Positions 31,440-44,890 are shown, counted from the stretch's first letter. The stretch: DNA of 64,000 nt from Tretioscincus oriximinensis (GCA_022410635.1 JAJVDF010000228.1:420106-484105), one strand, 5' to 3'. Numbers and translations: made by a program. Notes: generated by a model not told the origin, from the sequence alone.

Positions 31440-31640
31440 AATGTCTTTATGCAAACCACGGAACCACATATGTAATACTGTGTGCAGTTTTGATTGCTGC
31501 ATCTAAAAAGAATATAATTGAAGAAGGCTGGAGAAACGTGACTTAAAATTACAAGCTTTTGACATCTGGAAGTTTTTAGTCTAGAAGGAAAATGAGTGAG
31601 AAGAGGAGGGTCATGAAAGATATGAACAAATATGGCTGTT
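31440..31640 (+). mobile_element. CR1-like LINE fragment
   Basis: ATACTGTGTGCAGTTTTGAT, AAAAAGAATATAATTGAAG and GGCTGGAGAAACGTGAC parallel the tgtgtccagttctgg...aaaggtgcagaaaagggc block seen at 52470-52540. Strongly decayed. Confidence 0.5.
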
Positions 31641-33590
31641 TTTAAAGGATATGGAAAGAAAGAGAAAAAAATGAGATAAATGGATCAAATACTGTATATA
31701 GAATATAGAACACAACAAAGACAGAATGATGATCTTGCAAATAATATACATATATTGTCTCAATGGAGATGGTCTATGGCTACTTCCTGATAACAGTTAT
31801 GAAATGTATATAGGAGGGGGGAAGGGGGAAGGAGAGGGAGCGGGGGTGGGAAGGTGGAAAATATTGGCAAAGATAACAAAACAAAATATAAGAAAGATTG
31901 TATATTTGGTTTTAATATGTATTGTAAAAGACCATATTAGCTTAGAAGGAAAATGTGTGAGGAGTGGCCATGTGTTGATCTGGTAGCAGCATGGGGTTTG
32001 AGAGGAATTCCTGCAAAAACATTGTAAATGCTGAGAAATGCTTTGGTTATGGTTTCCCCAAGGCAAAAACCCATATGTGCAATTGCTCCATTGTTTATCT
32101 GGGCAGACTGATGGCTTGAGCAGAGGTAGAAACCTTCCCTTGGAAAATAGCATTCACCCCTGGCCAGGGGAAGAACTAAGTGGGGCTTTCGTCCCCTAAA
32201 TCTACTTTACAGTGCTTTAAATCTACGTTAATCTTTTCATGGGATAGGCTTGTGGCTGGAGAGGTTGCCCTGAAGGGGGTTGTTCTGGGCTCCCAGGAAG
32301 CCCATGGCATCCCCAAGTATCAGGCAATTCCATTGTCCATGGAGATCGCAGGGTTCTCCTTCGACTGTTCCTGTAAGTTAGGGTAACAATTTGAATTTCC
32401 TGCCGTTACTACTGTCAGAAGTGTAGACTTGTGCAACAGTGGGGGTTTAAACAAAGCCCTTTAAAAGAAGTCCTCGCTGGCTGTGTGCCCCAAGCAGCCA
32501 ATGATGGCTTGGGATCCTTCTGCTGTGTCTATTTCGAATCCCCCCTTCCTTAGCCAAGTGCTCAGAGACAGGAAGGCAAGGGAGAGAAGAGGCATGGTGG
32601 TCTTGTGCCCTCACTGGCTGCTTCCACCATACATCCAGAAAAGCTGTTTAAATTAGCAGCATAGGATTAAAACGGCATTGCCAATTTAATGTGGCCACTT
32701 GCAATGCAGGGGGAAAAAACTGATCTGCTTTTCTCCCAGCCATGCAGTTCACCTCGTTTATACCTTTATAGTATATCCTAGTTTTGCTGTTCTGTCAGTG
32801 CCTGATATGCAATTTTTTCTGTTCCTGCCATTTAATCTTTCCTCCACTCCTGAAGAAAATGAGTATCATATCCAATATGTCTCTGGATCAGCAGCTCTTA
32901 GTGTTTGGATATCACCCAAATACATGATGCGTGTGAAATTATATCTGACACTAGATAATAGAAAGCTCTTCACGGAGGCCCATGACACATTACTCAATTT
33001 CTGTAAGTAGAAGATTGTTCTGATAACAGAAAGAAGCAATAGATGGGAAAGCATCATGGGAAAAATATTTTTTGTGGAAGTGGGAGCCTCAAGGATGCCA
33101 TTCCCAAAGAAGACCCAATTGTGACTAATTCTGGGGAAATTCAGATGACCTGCTTTGCTTTGGACATTTAATTAATATGTCATTTATGGAGGATGAGGCT
33201 GCATATATATTTTTAAGAAGAACGTATGGGTGTACAGTTCTCTCTAAGCACTACTGCTATTGATGATGATAATGATGATGATGATGATGATATCATAAAA
33301 AGGGGAAAATAGTATCAAGAGAGCACAAAATCCAGTTCAGCACAGAATACTCACACGTTGATCTCAACACACAATCTCATTCTTTTTCATGGAAAAACCC
33401 AACCTCTTCCCAAACAAAAGATAATGGATGAAAATAGGAAACAGGAATAGAGAGCTTCATAATTCTTCATTTCTCAGAGATGCAAGGGCAGGGACAGGCA
33501 ACAAGGTATTTTCTGTGGCCCCCAGGTTTAGAGTAATCTTCCTCTAGATGTGCCTATACTATATGGCTAAAATATTCCTCTTCACCCAGA
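31641..33590. other. Non-coding stretch
   Basis: Contains an ATG/GAT microsatellite (33260-33292) and a polypurine run near 31816-31860. An open frame at 32699-33010 is discussed among the rejected items. Confidence 0.4.
33260..33292. repeat. GAT trinucleotide microsatellite
   Basis: Repeated GAT units with one AAT interruption. Confidence 0.95.
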
Positions 33591-33689
33591 CTTTTGATAT
33601 GTAGCCTTTTCTGGGTACTGAATTGCCAAAGAGAAAGGGAGGGCAGGAGGGCTGTATATTTTAAATATTTCTAGGTATATTATATATAT

Positions 33690-33760
33690 TTTATTGTTGT
33701 AAGCTGCTTTGGGATCTTTTGGTAAAGGGCAGAATATAAATATATTTATATAAATGGGAA
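33690..33760 (+). mobile_element. L2-like LINE 3' terminus
   Basis: TTGTTGTAAGCTGCTTTGGG, then GGGCAGAATATAAATA, is a typical L2-type 3' end. Confidence 0.5.
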
Positions 33761-33819
33761 TGATGCATGAATATATAGCTCTCTGTAAACATATTANAAA
33801 TTTTAATGATGGTGGTGGT

Positions 33820-34400
33820 GGTGACAACAGCAACTACCCAAAGGTCTCAGGGCAGATATCAACAATAAAAACAGAATGCAAATGTATCCATATTTAAAAT
33901 ATAACTGTTCCTGAAAATGGGGTGGTAAAGCTGTCTCTTTAGCTAAAAGCCAGAATGAAGAAGTCATCTTCAATTATTTTCTAAAAGTCTGCAATGTAGA
34001 AATCCACCATACCTAAAGGAAGCAATTATTCCAAAATTTGGAGGCCACCACTAAAAAGACCATGTCCCAAGTTCTCATTTCCCTTACTACTGGGAAGGGA
34101 ACAAACAGGAGGGCCTCTGCTCAGCTTTCAAGGCAATGACAAGTAAATATGGAATAAGTCTTTCCTTTAGACATTTGGGACCCAAGTCATTTAATGTTCG
34201 ATTGTTCCTGTTCAAACAATAACTGGAGAACCCAGACATAATTGGAAATAAGGCACTCTTGATCACCAGCACCAAGTATCAGAGCAGATTCCAAAAGCAT
34301 CCCCAGATTTTGCACTTGTCTCTTCCAAGACATTTCAACCCATTGAGGTGAACCTTCCAACTTCATAGTCTTGAGTTATTGTAACACATAAGACTTGTCT
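33820..34400. mobile_element. Old LINE remnant (gaaggccctg-type 3' region)
   Basis: Ordered traces include GAGGCCACCACTAAAAAGAC, GAGGGCCTCTGCTCAGC, GGACCCAAGTCATTTAATG and GAAGTCATCTTC. They resemble a LINE region common in squamate genomes. Old and decayed; orientation not decided. Confidence 0.4.
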
Positions 34401-34413
34401 GGATCCAGCTCAC

Positions 34414-34500
34414 TGGTGGGATTCAGCCAATTTCATCGGTTTGGTAGAACTGATACCTATTTTTTTTGTTGAGTTCAAGGATCTAGTTGTAAGACCACCC
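34414..34500 (+). mobile_element. Partial hAT-like element (GGTGGGATTC end)
   Basis: CTGGTGGGATTCAGCC and TTTGGTAGAACTGA resemble the left end of the element at 48775-49038 and related squamate hAT ends. No right end found. Confidence 0.4.
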
Positions 34501-36153
34501 AGAGAAGAATCTTTCTTTAAAATATGTCTTTGTATAATATAATCTTAATGAAAAAATATGCAATACATCTTCAAACTGAAATGTAACATTTAATTTCAAA
34601 TGGTTTTAGCTATAGTTATGCCAGAGCCTAGCTTTATCTTGCAGAATGATGAAATAGGAATATTGGCAAATTTCCCTTTCTGTTTTGGATTGCATCACCT
34701 TTCAGTGAAGTCGCCTCCAAGAAATCTTAAGCACTATGCATGCCATCTATTTCAGTCATAAATATGTAGATGGCTTAAAGTTATATTTAGTTCTGGTCAT
34801 TATTAAAATCCCCTAAAAGATTCCATGATCTAGTCTTAGTATGATAAGCTTTAAAGGTGTACAACCCGTCAAATTATGATCATTCAAGTACAAAAAAAGG
34901 GGAGGCACTAGAATCAACACGCTATTTTGACCCCCCCAAGTATCATCCATCTTTCTAGCCAAAAAGGGCCAGATCAAACCACTTATGCTGTGTGATGAAA
35001 GAACAAAGCAAACTGAGAGGATTAGTGGCTAGACAAAGCAACCCCTCTTAGTTTACACCCCTGCCCTGTCCCCTCTTATCCCCCAAACACATGCTGGTTT
35101 GTAATGGGGTGAAATCCCCTGACAACCATCTTGCTGTCAGATCAGAGCATGGCCACTCTGAAGTCAACAGAAAAGGAGTTCATTTTAACTCTCATTTTTT
35201 CCTTTAGTGAGAACAGTGGTTCAGTGTCAAGTACGTACTTGAGCAAAAAGAAAGGAGCAATTTCCAAAGATTTCTCATTTTCAGTCATAACAGTAGATCC
35301 TTTCCTAGGCTTGAATGAGGAAAGGAACAGGTGACATCTACAGAATAAATTCTACCATTTTTACGGTTTGCAAGGTATCACTGTAAGCGATTTTAAATAA
35401 ATGTAAAAATATTTTTACAACTAAATGTTACAAAAGAAATCTAAATCTGNTGCCAAATTGAGGGTAAAGACCCCTAACAAAGACAAATATGCAGGCAGTG
35501 ACAATTTGAGGTGGGTGTCATGTGGCAACCAGATGATATTTTTACACATGGACAGCACCTGATTAACCACAGGTCTGAATACAAGTCATAGGAACTCGTG
35601 GTAAACAACCATAGAATGTTTCCACATCTTTGGCATCTGTGGAAGGTTAACCATACAGCTTGATTTTATGAATGGTGCCAAGGAAAAGGGCAGTTAATTG
35701 CTAAGTGCATTAGGTATGGTGTTTAGGCTAAGAATACAGAAAGGAAGATATTTAATATCTGAAATACCCCCACAGACATTTAGAAGGTGGATTTGAATGG
35801 TCTCCAGATTATCTGACATGTGATAATTTGTTCTCTGAGGGGTTTGATGTGCCAAAGACAGCTGTGCTTGAAGAATAAGTTTTAGTATATGAAAAAATAA
35901 CACTTAGAACGAATTAAGGCATGGATATACAAAATATTGCACAATTCCTTTTTGTAAATTTGTCATTTGGAAATCTCAGATTCAAAATTCAGAGAATAAG
36001 AAAATTCCAGGATACATTAGATTTTGAACTGGCAGATCTTTGCAGAACTTAAATAGATTAAGGCTGAATATTTATTTTTATGTTTTTGAGGGGGTTTTGA
36101 GGGGTTTTATGTTTTTGAGGTTTTTTTTTTACCACATATGTTGATCAAAGATC
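34501..36153. other. Non-coding stretch
   Basis: AT-rich, no recognised feature. Confidence 0.4.
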
Positions 36154-36161
36154 ATCTAGAG

Positions 36162-36349
36162 CAAACCTGGGCAAGGGGCGGCCCGAGGGCCACATGCGGC
36201 CCTCCTACTGTCTCTGACCGGCCCACCCCTCTTATCTCAGAGTTATATACAGTATAGGGTAGAACTGAGTTAACTATATTAATCTGGCCCTCTAAAACCA
36301 CCCCAATTTCTCATGCGGCCCCTTGGGAAAAATTAATTGCCCACCCCTG
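36162..36349 (+). mobile_element. Non-autonomous hAT element, 188 bp, copy 3
   Basis: Exactly the length of the copies at 672 and 3084, with few substitutions, flanked by a perfect 8-bp duplication ATCTAGAG (36154-36161 and 36350-36357). The target resembles the nTCTAGAn preference of Charlie-type hATs. Confidence 0.9.
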
Positions 36350-36589
36350 ATCTAGAGCATCAACTACAATATCAGATAAAAGAATCCAATAAAATCAGTT
36401 AAAAGAAAATCATCTGTGGGTTATAAACACTTTAGTTTCTGCAAAAGATCACAATAAAATCACTATAAACAAGTAAAAGTTTGACTAAAACAGTGACAGC
36501 GTCTGCATCAGTGTATGGGGTGGGTGGGTGGAATGCATAAGCACATATAATGAAAGTATCTGATACATCTCAGAGAGGGAACTGCCCTG

Positions 36590-36785
36590 TAACCTGTGGT
36601 TGACCAACTACTAGGAAAAGAGAAGATCCGTTGACCTAAAAGCAAGCAAGATGCTAGATGCCCAGCACCTCATACCAAAAGGAAATGGCAAACTATTTCT
36701 GTATATGCAAAAAAAACCTGCATAAATGTTTTATGTAGTAACCACAAGTTGAAACTGACTTGATAGCAGCGAATCATAGAAGAAA
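36590..36785 (+). mobile_element. SINE-like fragment with BovB-type tail
   Basis: AAAAGGAAATGGCAAACTAT, then AACCACAAGTTGAAACTGAC and TTGATAGCAGC, resembles the BovB-derived tail of squamate SINEs. The tRNA-like head is not recognised. Confidence 0.5.
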
Positions 36786-37091
36786 TAAGAACCTCTGCAG
36801 AAGACTGGCTGGCTCAGGTGTGACCAATCTGTTTGGTGTATGTTTACTGTAGCACTCTACTTTACAGTCTCAGTTAGATATGTCCTGTCAAATTCTTTCC
36901 AGTGGGGATACTTGAAGAGAGTGAGATGAGGAAATGNCAAGTAGTACATTTCCTAGACTTTATTTTAAAGTCTTCTTCTGTGTATCAAGACCGTGGCCCA
37001 TAGCCAACTCCAAGTATGATGGGGGGCATAATATATTGGGGGAATGACACAAATTTGGAGGCAAATGAGTAATATGTCACATTTAGCAAAG

Positions 37092-37165
37092 GGGCTAGTA
37101 GCACTTTGAGACTAACAGGAGAGAAGTGGGTGGCACAAGCTTTCGTAGACACGTCTACTTCTTAG
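37092..37165 (-). mobile_element. Penelope terminal-repeat fragment
   Basis: TAGCACTTTGAGACTAACAG, GGCACAAGCTTTCGTAGAC and CGTCTACTTCTT are the reverse complement of the terminal-repeat end at 9618-9690. It is cut off inside the hammerhead-like hairpin's CTGAAGA side. Confidence 0.7.
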
Positions 37166-37904
37166 TGATTTAACATTTTTGAGGAATCTAATTACATGTT
37201 GTTAATCCTCAAGCATTGGTCTATACAGTCTATTTACCAAAAAGACATATTATCCTGTATTGTTTATTTTTAAGATTTGTATCAGTTTTCACTGTAGATT
37301 TGTAGAGAATTGTAGAGAGTATTTCCTCACTTTCTGTGGAAGGTGTGGCAGGAAAGGATTAAAAGGGATAAATTTGGACAGTTTAAGATTCTGGCATTTT
37401 TTCCAGCTAGTGTTGATCTACCAGTGCTGATTTTGGTACTTCTGAGAGAGTTTGAGATACTTGGAATTGAGTTTCATTTATTTGGTAGTCTTTCCTAGGA
37501 TCTAAGAGATCCCCCTCTATGTTATTTTCAGACATGAATTCTTCTAAATGACATCCTACATGCACAATGAGTTAAAAAACAGCTAGGGTTTCCCCCGTTC
37601 CCCAGTTCAGAACGAAGTTGGATTAAAAGTATGTGTGTTACTTCAGCCTCAAAGAAAATTAGACAAATATTCTGGTAAATATACCAGTCTCAGCAACCTG
37701 TACTTCCTAATCGTCATTCTAGGTTGCAAATTCTCAAATTTTATTTCAAGTTAAATGAGTTTTCTTCCTCTAAATAAAGAGCACACTTGCAGAGTAGCTG
37801 CATGCTGATGCTATCACTAACATAGGTCTTATCTCCTACTTCAAAATGCTGTCACATTAATTTTGTGCTGAGAGAACCTAAACCAAAAATATTGAATATT
37901 CAAT

Positions 37905-37985
37905 AAATACATTTATTTGTTTGTTTGTTTACTTGTTTATTTATATTTATACCCACCCTATACCCAGTCTCAGGGCAGACAATAA
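37905..37985 (-). mobile_element. L2-like LINE 3' terminus
   Basis: A TTTG/TTTA run followed by TATACCCACCCTATACCC and TCTCAGGGCA is the reverse complement of an L2 3' end. Confidence 0.6.
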
Positions 37986-38072
37986 AAACAATACAAACTT
38001 GACATTAAAAATATTATAGAACAGTATCTAAAAGTCAGAAGAAAAGCAACATTTCTTTTTTCTCCCCGTACA

Positions 38073-38463
38073 TAGGGTTGCCATACGTCCCGGTAAACCG
38101 GGACATTCACGGTTTTAGGGACAATTTTATTGTCCCGGCTGGATTTTAAAAAAAGTTTTAAAATCCCGGGTTGCTGCTCCCCACCTCGCCCCNNNNNNNN
38201 NNNNNNNNNNNNNNNNNNNNNNNNNNNNNNNNNNNNNNNNNNNNNNNNNNNNNNNNNNNNNNNNNNNNNNNNNNNNNNNNNNNNNNNNNNNNNNNNNNNN
38301 NNNNNNNNNNNNNNNNNNNNNNNNNNNNNNNNNNNNNNNNNNNNNNNNNNNNNNNNNNNNNNNNNNNNNNNNNNNNNNNNNNNNNNNNNNNNNNNGCATG
38401 CGCGCGCAGGCACCCCCACCCCACCCCGTCCCGGTTTTGGGTTGCCATAATATGGCAACCCTA
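38073..38463. mobile_element. hAT-like element, TAGGGTTGCCAT family, copy 2 (with N gap)
   Basis: Inverted ends TAGGGTTGCCATACG and, inverted, TAGGGTTGCCATATTATGG. An 8-bp near-duplication flanks it, CCCGTACA (38065-38072) and CCCATACA (38464-38471). The centre (38193-38395) is unsequenced. Confidence 0.75.
38193..38395. other. Assembly gap, 203 N
   Basis: A run of N inside the hAT-like element. The open frames reported across it are artefacts. Confidence 1.
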
Positions 38464-38471
38464 CCCATACA

Positions 38472-41400
38472 CAAAAAAATGTGGTGTGCCAAACATGAAA
38501 AGGATTGCACACTCCACAGGGGAAGCGAGAAAGTTTTGCCATTTTGATAATTCACGGAACATGTAACAATCCTAATTACATGATTTTTGGCTAACCTATG
38601 GATGCAGACTTACTCTACAAAAGCTCATGCTTTTTTAGTCTGTATGGTATTATTGAACTTTCCTTGCTACAAATAGATAGCTTAAGAAAAATGATGCTGA
38701 ATTAAAAATTTAAAAATGCATGTAATAAAATCATGCTATTCCTGAAAGCATTTTAAGGCTCCGCCACACAAGATTTTCCTACTTGGATGTTACATCATGA
38801 TTGTTCACCCCCATGGAACATCACAATGTATCAGGAAGAAAGGTGTGAGGAACTAGAATTCTTGATTGCTGATTCTTTGACATCTTTGCAAAACAATCCA
38901 AATTCCCATTACAAGCCTTTGTGTGCCCACTCAGTTAACAGAACAAGACAGGATCTCATGAGAAGATACCAGCACAGGACAGTGAAAATCTCATACACGT
39001 TCTGATTAGTCAGTGCAGAATCTCATACTGAGCATGCTTAGTATTTACTTCCTGGTTAGTCGTCTTCTGTTCCACATGGATTTAAAGATTTTCTAATGGT
39101 TTGTTTGTCATTGCGTTTTTAACACATTGCGTGGAGGGGGCCAAAGACTAAAGTTTAAGATTTGTTTAGAAATGCTGTGATAAAGANAGGGTTTGAAGTT
39201 GGTACATTTCCAAAAATCTGAAGCAAGTCTGACAGATTATCATCTTGTGTTCCTTCAAATGTGTTGCAAATAAGCAGCTGATTTCATCTCATTTACTGTG
39301 TTTATATTGCCCCAGTGAAACAGAATGCTTAAATATATGCTAGATATATATATATCCAGAATATGTTTGATGAATGTGGTGCCATTATATGGTGTGTTAT
39401 ATGAGAGATTCTTCTTTGGTGCAATAAATTTGTCACTCCCCTATTTAAGGATCCTGCATTCCTGCAATGATATTATATGACATGATGCACCCACTGGTGT
39501 GTAAGCAGCAGCTGTTAAAATTCACTGATATCCTGCATTGGAGAGAAGCAGAAGTTCTTGGCAGCATGTAGCATTTTGTAGCTGTTACCTCTTATACTTC
39601 CATTGAGCTAATCAGACTAAATGCCAGTAAACAAACCCTCTTTAGCTTCTACCCCTGGGAGATAAGCAACAAAGACTGAAGCACTTCCATATGCCTGCAA
39701 AATAAACTGTCAATATCATAGCCTTATTTGCTTGTTTGTTGCCTTTTTCAAGAGCACAAAACTGCTATGACTGACATCCTCAATTGAATGTAACATCTCA
39801 TGATGAACCCAAAGTCCAAAGCCTCTAACTTTTAACTGGTAAATCCAAAGCACTAATCTGGGCACAGCTACATAATTACCCATAGTAGTATGTATGGGGA
39901 ATATTGACCATCTAAAGCAGGAATTACCAAAATGTTTGGCTCATCTGCAATGTTGAGGGAACATTCTGAGTTTTTTCTTCCAACTACTTAGGGCTTTTCT
40001 GAACTTTTCGCCCATCATCAGGAATCAGTTGCGTGGAATCGACAGACATGTTGAACTCAAAACTACTTGACAAGACATACTTGGCATGAATTATTTATTT
40101 TCTTTTTCTGATTTATTCATTTGTTGTTTTTAATATTTATTTAAGTACTTGGTTAGAAGTTTAAACACCATTCATACATTTTTATAGAAAGTCACACTAT
40201 TGCAGTCTACTACCTGCCTTCTGGTCTAACTCATAGTTCTTTAAGAACCATTATAAAAATCATTTCAAAAGATATTCCTTTTCATCTGTACTCATAACAT
40301 TTTTCAGTCTTAGCATTTCATTATAAGATTCCCTTATTTTCTGAAATTCGGATTTTATACTTTTCCGATGATTAGCAATTATTCTAGCAGATAAACCCGC
40401 AAAATTAGGTTGGTAAGATGGCTGCCTGCCCCCCCCCCCCAGTACAGTTGTGGCCAGTGATGGAATGCGGCTCACTTCTCAGTGGCTCTGCTTCTTTCCG
40501 CTGTTCCAGCACAGTACATCAGTGGTGGTCCATGCTGCACATCAACTGCCCTCTCTTCAGAGGCTGCCACCAAATTCAACATTCCAAGCCCTGTCATTGA
40601 TCCACTAGAACCTTGGACACAGCAATGCAAATCTTATTCATAGTAAAGATTTTGATGATGGATGCTGTAGTTTAGAAATTAGAACTAAGAATTTCCCACC
40701 AGCACCCAATTCACAGACCTAGATATTTAGAAAAGTTCATAAATGCACATAGATGTCTTTTGTAGCAATATTTCTGTATGTAGCACTCTAAAGTACTTAT
40801 GTCTTCATTGTTCATCGTCCACAGGCACAACGATGTTGTCTCTCCTCCCCACAAATTCATCCACACACCCCATGGAATCTTCTTGTAAATTCTAGCATGA
40901 AATTAGTTGACTTGTATCCCTTTTATCATTAGAACTGCTTCATCTTGTTGCCGAGTTAGTGATTTCAAAGGAGAAAAAGTTTCCTTTTAAAATCACCCAA
41001 ATTGAGAGGCTGCTAGGATTTTTCTGCTACTCAACACTGCTTCTTTTTCCCAGGTCTAGCCAAGGTAGATGCAGGTGCTTCATGAAACTGAACATTTGGA
41101 CCACAACCAGATCATTAGATTCCAGAAATGAATCAAACACTTGAGGCAATAAAGCTGGATGTCATCAGCATGCTGATGACTAATCTCTTGCTTAGTGCAC
41201 TAAGCAGTTTTCTGTGCAGAAGTTGTTAGAAAGCATGGGAATAATACTGGCACCCAGAAAACTCTAAAAGTTAATTCCCAAGGTATCCAGGAACAGCAGC
41301 AGTTTGTGGCTGGGGGGGACGCAGGTTCCTCCAACCTCAGCAAAGTTAGAAAAGTGGATGGGAGGAGAAACGTTCAAGCACTTACCAGTCTCCCTCCCAG

Positions 41401-42490
41401 TCTGCAAGTTGAATGCCAATACAAAATGGCACCTCTAAAGAGACAGAAAGAGACTGTAGCCAATGTAGTACAATTGGCCAATGGTTCTCCATTGTTTTCT
41501 ATGGAGATTTTATCATAATCTCTGAGTGTTCGCCAGGACCCCATGAACCCACAGACCAGCCACCATTGCCAAGGAATCTCTTTGCTTCCAGAAAAGATTG
41601 GAAACTTTCTTTTTTGACTCTGCGAAGTGAGTTCCCACTCTGGGAAGTACCTGGTTTGAAACTGCAATATCATTTATCTATAACATTAAGGTGTATATGT
41701 TAATGTTTCCCCACTGATAGTCTATTTTTATTATTCTGCCCTTTGACATAAATATGTTATAAATCATCATCTTTTTAATCATCATAGAAATTACAGTAAC
41801 ATCACAATCAAACAAAAATATCCCATTACTATCCCTCACTCAATTCAGGTCAACCTCCAAAGAGAGGTCAACCTAAAAGAGAAGATACTCTGTAAAACTA
41901 CCTAATGCAACAGAAACTAAATGCAACAATTAAGTTAAAAATGCTAGAATATTAGATTTTATTAAAATGTATTAAAATTAATATTAATACAATTAATATC
42001 AATATGTTATCACAAATAATAAATTTCAAATATTACCAACAGCAGTAATGTCAAAATTGTAGGAAGCAATGGTACAGCTAGACCCTCACGGTCCACAGGT
42101 CAGAATAACAAAGTGGGGCCCAGCAGCCCCCAAATTTTATTTTTTACTTTACAAACAGCCAACTCCCCTCCCGGGGTGGAGGGGAGTTTACCTGGAGGCC
42201 ATGGCTAACCCTATGGTAGCTATGCCCCTGTGAAGGAGCTATATTCATAACATACTGTGACATTTAGCCAACAGGATCTGATATGTTGTTGGTCTTCTTC
42301 TCTGTGGTTTGATCTATATAATAATCCAAATAAAATTCTGCTCACTCTCATATTAATATGTACAGAATTTTATTGCTGAGATCCTCAAGTAAAGGGTGAA
42401 CTAAAAATGCAAACAGACAATAATATATAAATACTCTACATGTTTGATGCCTGTTAGTGTCCCTCATGGGTCAAGTCCCATCCATCATGT
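38472..42490. other. Non-coding stretch
   Basis: Mostly unique AT-rich sequence. It includes a C-run near 40429-40440, the 16-bp palindrome CATCAGCATGCTGATG (41163-41178) and a G/C hairpin AACTCCCCT...AGGGGAGTT (42160-42190). Confidence 0.4.
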
Positions 42491-42492
42491 TT

Positions 42493-42720
42493 TAGTATAG
42501 AATCATAGAATCATAGACTTAGAAGGAACCTACAGGGTCATGGGGTCCAACCCCCTGCTCATTGCAGGATTCACTAAACCATCCCAGACAGATGACTGTC
42601 CAGCCTCTGTTTGAAGACTTCCAGCAAAGGAGAATTCACCATCTCCTGTAGCAAACTGTTCCACTGGTTTATCACTCTTACTATCAGTCAATGGGAGCTG
42701 GTATTGTGCAACGTGACGCA
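42493..42720 (-). mobile_element. CR1-like LINE 3' end
   Basis: AGAATCATAGAATCATAGAC, GGGGTCCAACCCCCTGC, ATTCACTAAACCATCCCAGA and TAGCAAACTGTTCCACTGG form a classic CR1 3' end in reverse. The family also occurs at 8155-8340. Confidence 0.75.
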
Positions 42721-43750
42721 AAGGGCAAGGCAGGCAGGGTCTATCACANCTAATATTTCTGAGTTGTGGCTTTTGTTACTCTAAGAAAAAAATAAGACTT
42801 TTAAAATATGGATTCTTCACTTCATGAGTATCCACATTAGTCTGCATTAAGGTGACNTTTAGAAATGCCTATGGAGATGGTCTGTGTAATCACCCAGAAT
42901 CTGACATAACTAGAAGTTGGATTCAGTCTAGGATAGAGGTAATACTTCCCAAGATTCCACCACGGCTGCTAATGCTTTAAAGTATGGTAAGTGCTCTGAG
43001 GGAAAGAGTAAGATCAACTTTCATGTTAAAGAGCTTTGCTTGCTTCCCTTCCCCCAAAGTTCCAGAAAGCAATTTGCTATCTGTTAACTATACACACATT
43101 CCTGTTTCTACTATCCAAAAAAGTTGCACTTTCAGATATTTGTCAGTCACCTGCAACAACTACTCCTTCTACCACTTTTTATCTCAGGTTCATTTAAGAA
43201 AAAAAAGGAATAAATGAATAATAAAAAAGAAACTCCTAATAAAGCAGAAAGCAAAACAAAATTTCTGTTTGGTAGGGGATATTATGCTTCTTTCACTAAA
43301 TGAATCATAATAGCAAGAGGGAGGAAGTGGTCTCACTAGAGGGTGGGTGGGNGCCTTTTTCATTTTGCTACAGTGGCTTTGCACTCACAATACAAGTATG
43401 GGCAAGCAAGTAAAGGAGGCCCATTCATGGCAAGGAGTGGTATTTTCCTGGCCTATAAGTGCAAATGCACACATTTCTTTCTTTCGGCAAGTACACACAA
43501 TCTTTCTTTCCTCACTCTTGCATTTCATTTTGCTCAAAATTAGCTGAATAAAATATAGACGGTGTCAAAGCAACAGAGGGCTGGATTGCTAAATGCTGGA
43601 TGAAATTTTAAGGAAGAACACATATGAATAGAGTTATTGCAAAAAAATCCAGGACAGAAGTTTTGCAACTCTAATGGGTGTGGAAAAGAGAAATACTCCC
43701 CATCCCCAATTTGCCAAAAAATTAGCATGTAAAGACAGATGCTGCGTGCA
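42721..43750. other. Non-coding stretch
   Basis: No recognised gene or repeat. Confidence 0.4.
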
Positions 43751-44150
43751 CAGAGCTATTTTCTACCTCGTTCGGAGTGTAATCAGGAAGTCTCAGGCAC
43801 ACGTGCTAAGCACTTTTCAGTAGTCAACCTGCATTAAACGCTGTTTATCGCAGAATACACTATTGCTTAGATATCCAGGTATCGTTTTGGAGAACCCCAC
43901 TAGTCTTGCGAGTGTATGCGTGTGCACAAATCATACANGAGATGTTAAAACAAGCAAGAATGCGGCAGTTGTTTCTCTTGGCAGTTGCGAGTAAAAAAAA
44001 AAATGGACTNCACCGCGACGAGATCAGTGAGCAATGTTTTGGAACTGGGGCACTGGTCACAGAATATACACGTTTGATGTGCACGGAGACGCGATTGCTA
44101 TATTCTGGATTATAGCTTTGNAGCGTTTTTTAAATCGTCGTGTGCATGCA
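43751..44150. mobile_element. Roughly 400-bp DNA element, copy 1
   Basis: Collinear with 58890-59285: CGTGCACAGAGCTATTTTCT, CACGTGCTAAG, GATGTTAAAACAAG, ACGAGATCA-TGAGCAATGTT and ATTGCTATATTC blocks. The ends CTGCGTGCAC and, inverted, CTGCATGCACAC suggest terminal inverted repeats. Unusually rich in CpG for its setting. Confidence 0.65.
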
Positions 44151-44890
44151 GTCTAGTCTTTCAAACGACATCAATGACAACTTTGAATCTGAAGAAAAAT
44201 ATAAGCAAACAGCAAATGGGAAGGAATTATTAACTAAAATAATTTTATGCTTTTGCTTTATTGTTAAGGTGGGACATAAAGTAAACAAACAAATAAAAAG
44301 GCAAATAACAACAGCTATGAAGGAAATCTATATAAAGATAGTGTACAGATGGTATCTAGCATCTAATAGATTAGCCAGATAACAAATCAGGGTTGTTGGA
44401 GAGACTATCAGGAAGGACTTCAAATATANATATGATAACGGGATGATTATGTTCTTATGTATACTAATTCTGGTGGCAAGTACATAAAGAAACTCGTAAA
44501 ATAATTAAAAATCAATACCATTTGTTTCTGAAATACATTTATTACACTTCAGAAGTAAATTTAATTGAACCAGAAGAGACATTATTATATTACTTAATAT
44601 ATTCAGCAGAACATTTAATACACGTAACGGAAATAAACGAAAAATTGTCAGTTTATAAGTGATACACAGAACAATGGAAGGTATTACTGAACAAACTGAT
44701 TTACAATTACATGAAGAAAATAAAAACAGAATAGAAAAAATATCTAAGGTGGATAACTCTCTGAGGACTGGTGTTAAATGGGATGGAAAGGAAAAGAGAA
44801 AGGCGTGTATAATATGCACACTTATGCAAAAAAGGATCAGCTGTTTAGTATTATGGAACATAACTTAGTGTAAATAACCAAGAAAATATA
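44151..44890. other. Non-coding stretch
   Basis: AT-rich. Open frames on both strands (44140-44382, 44505-44861) are low-complexity and show no family features. Confidence 0.4.

Noticed and set aside
32699..33010. 103-codon frame with acceptor-like and donor-like sites (about 32740 and 33002)
   Set aside because: AT-rich, no family motif, and the donor overlaps the stop. Kept only as a weak possibility.
37970..38566. Open frames across the N gap
   Set aside because: They consist mainly of X residues from the 203-base gap.
44140..44868. Lysine/asparagine-rich frames on both strands
   Set aside because: Low-complexity AT-rich sequence without splice sites or family motifs.
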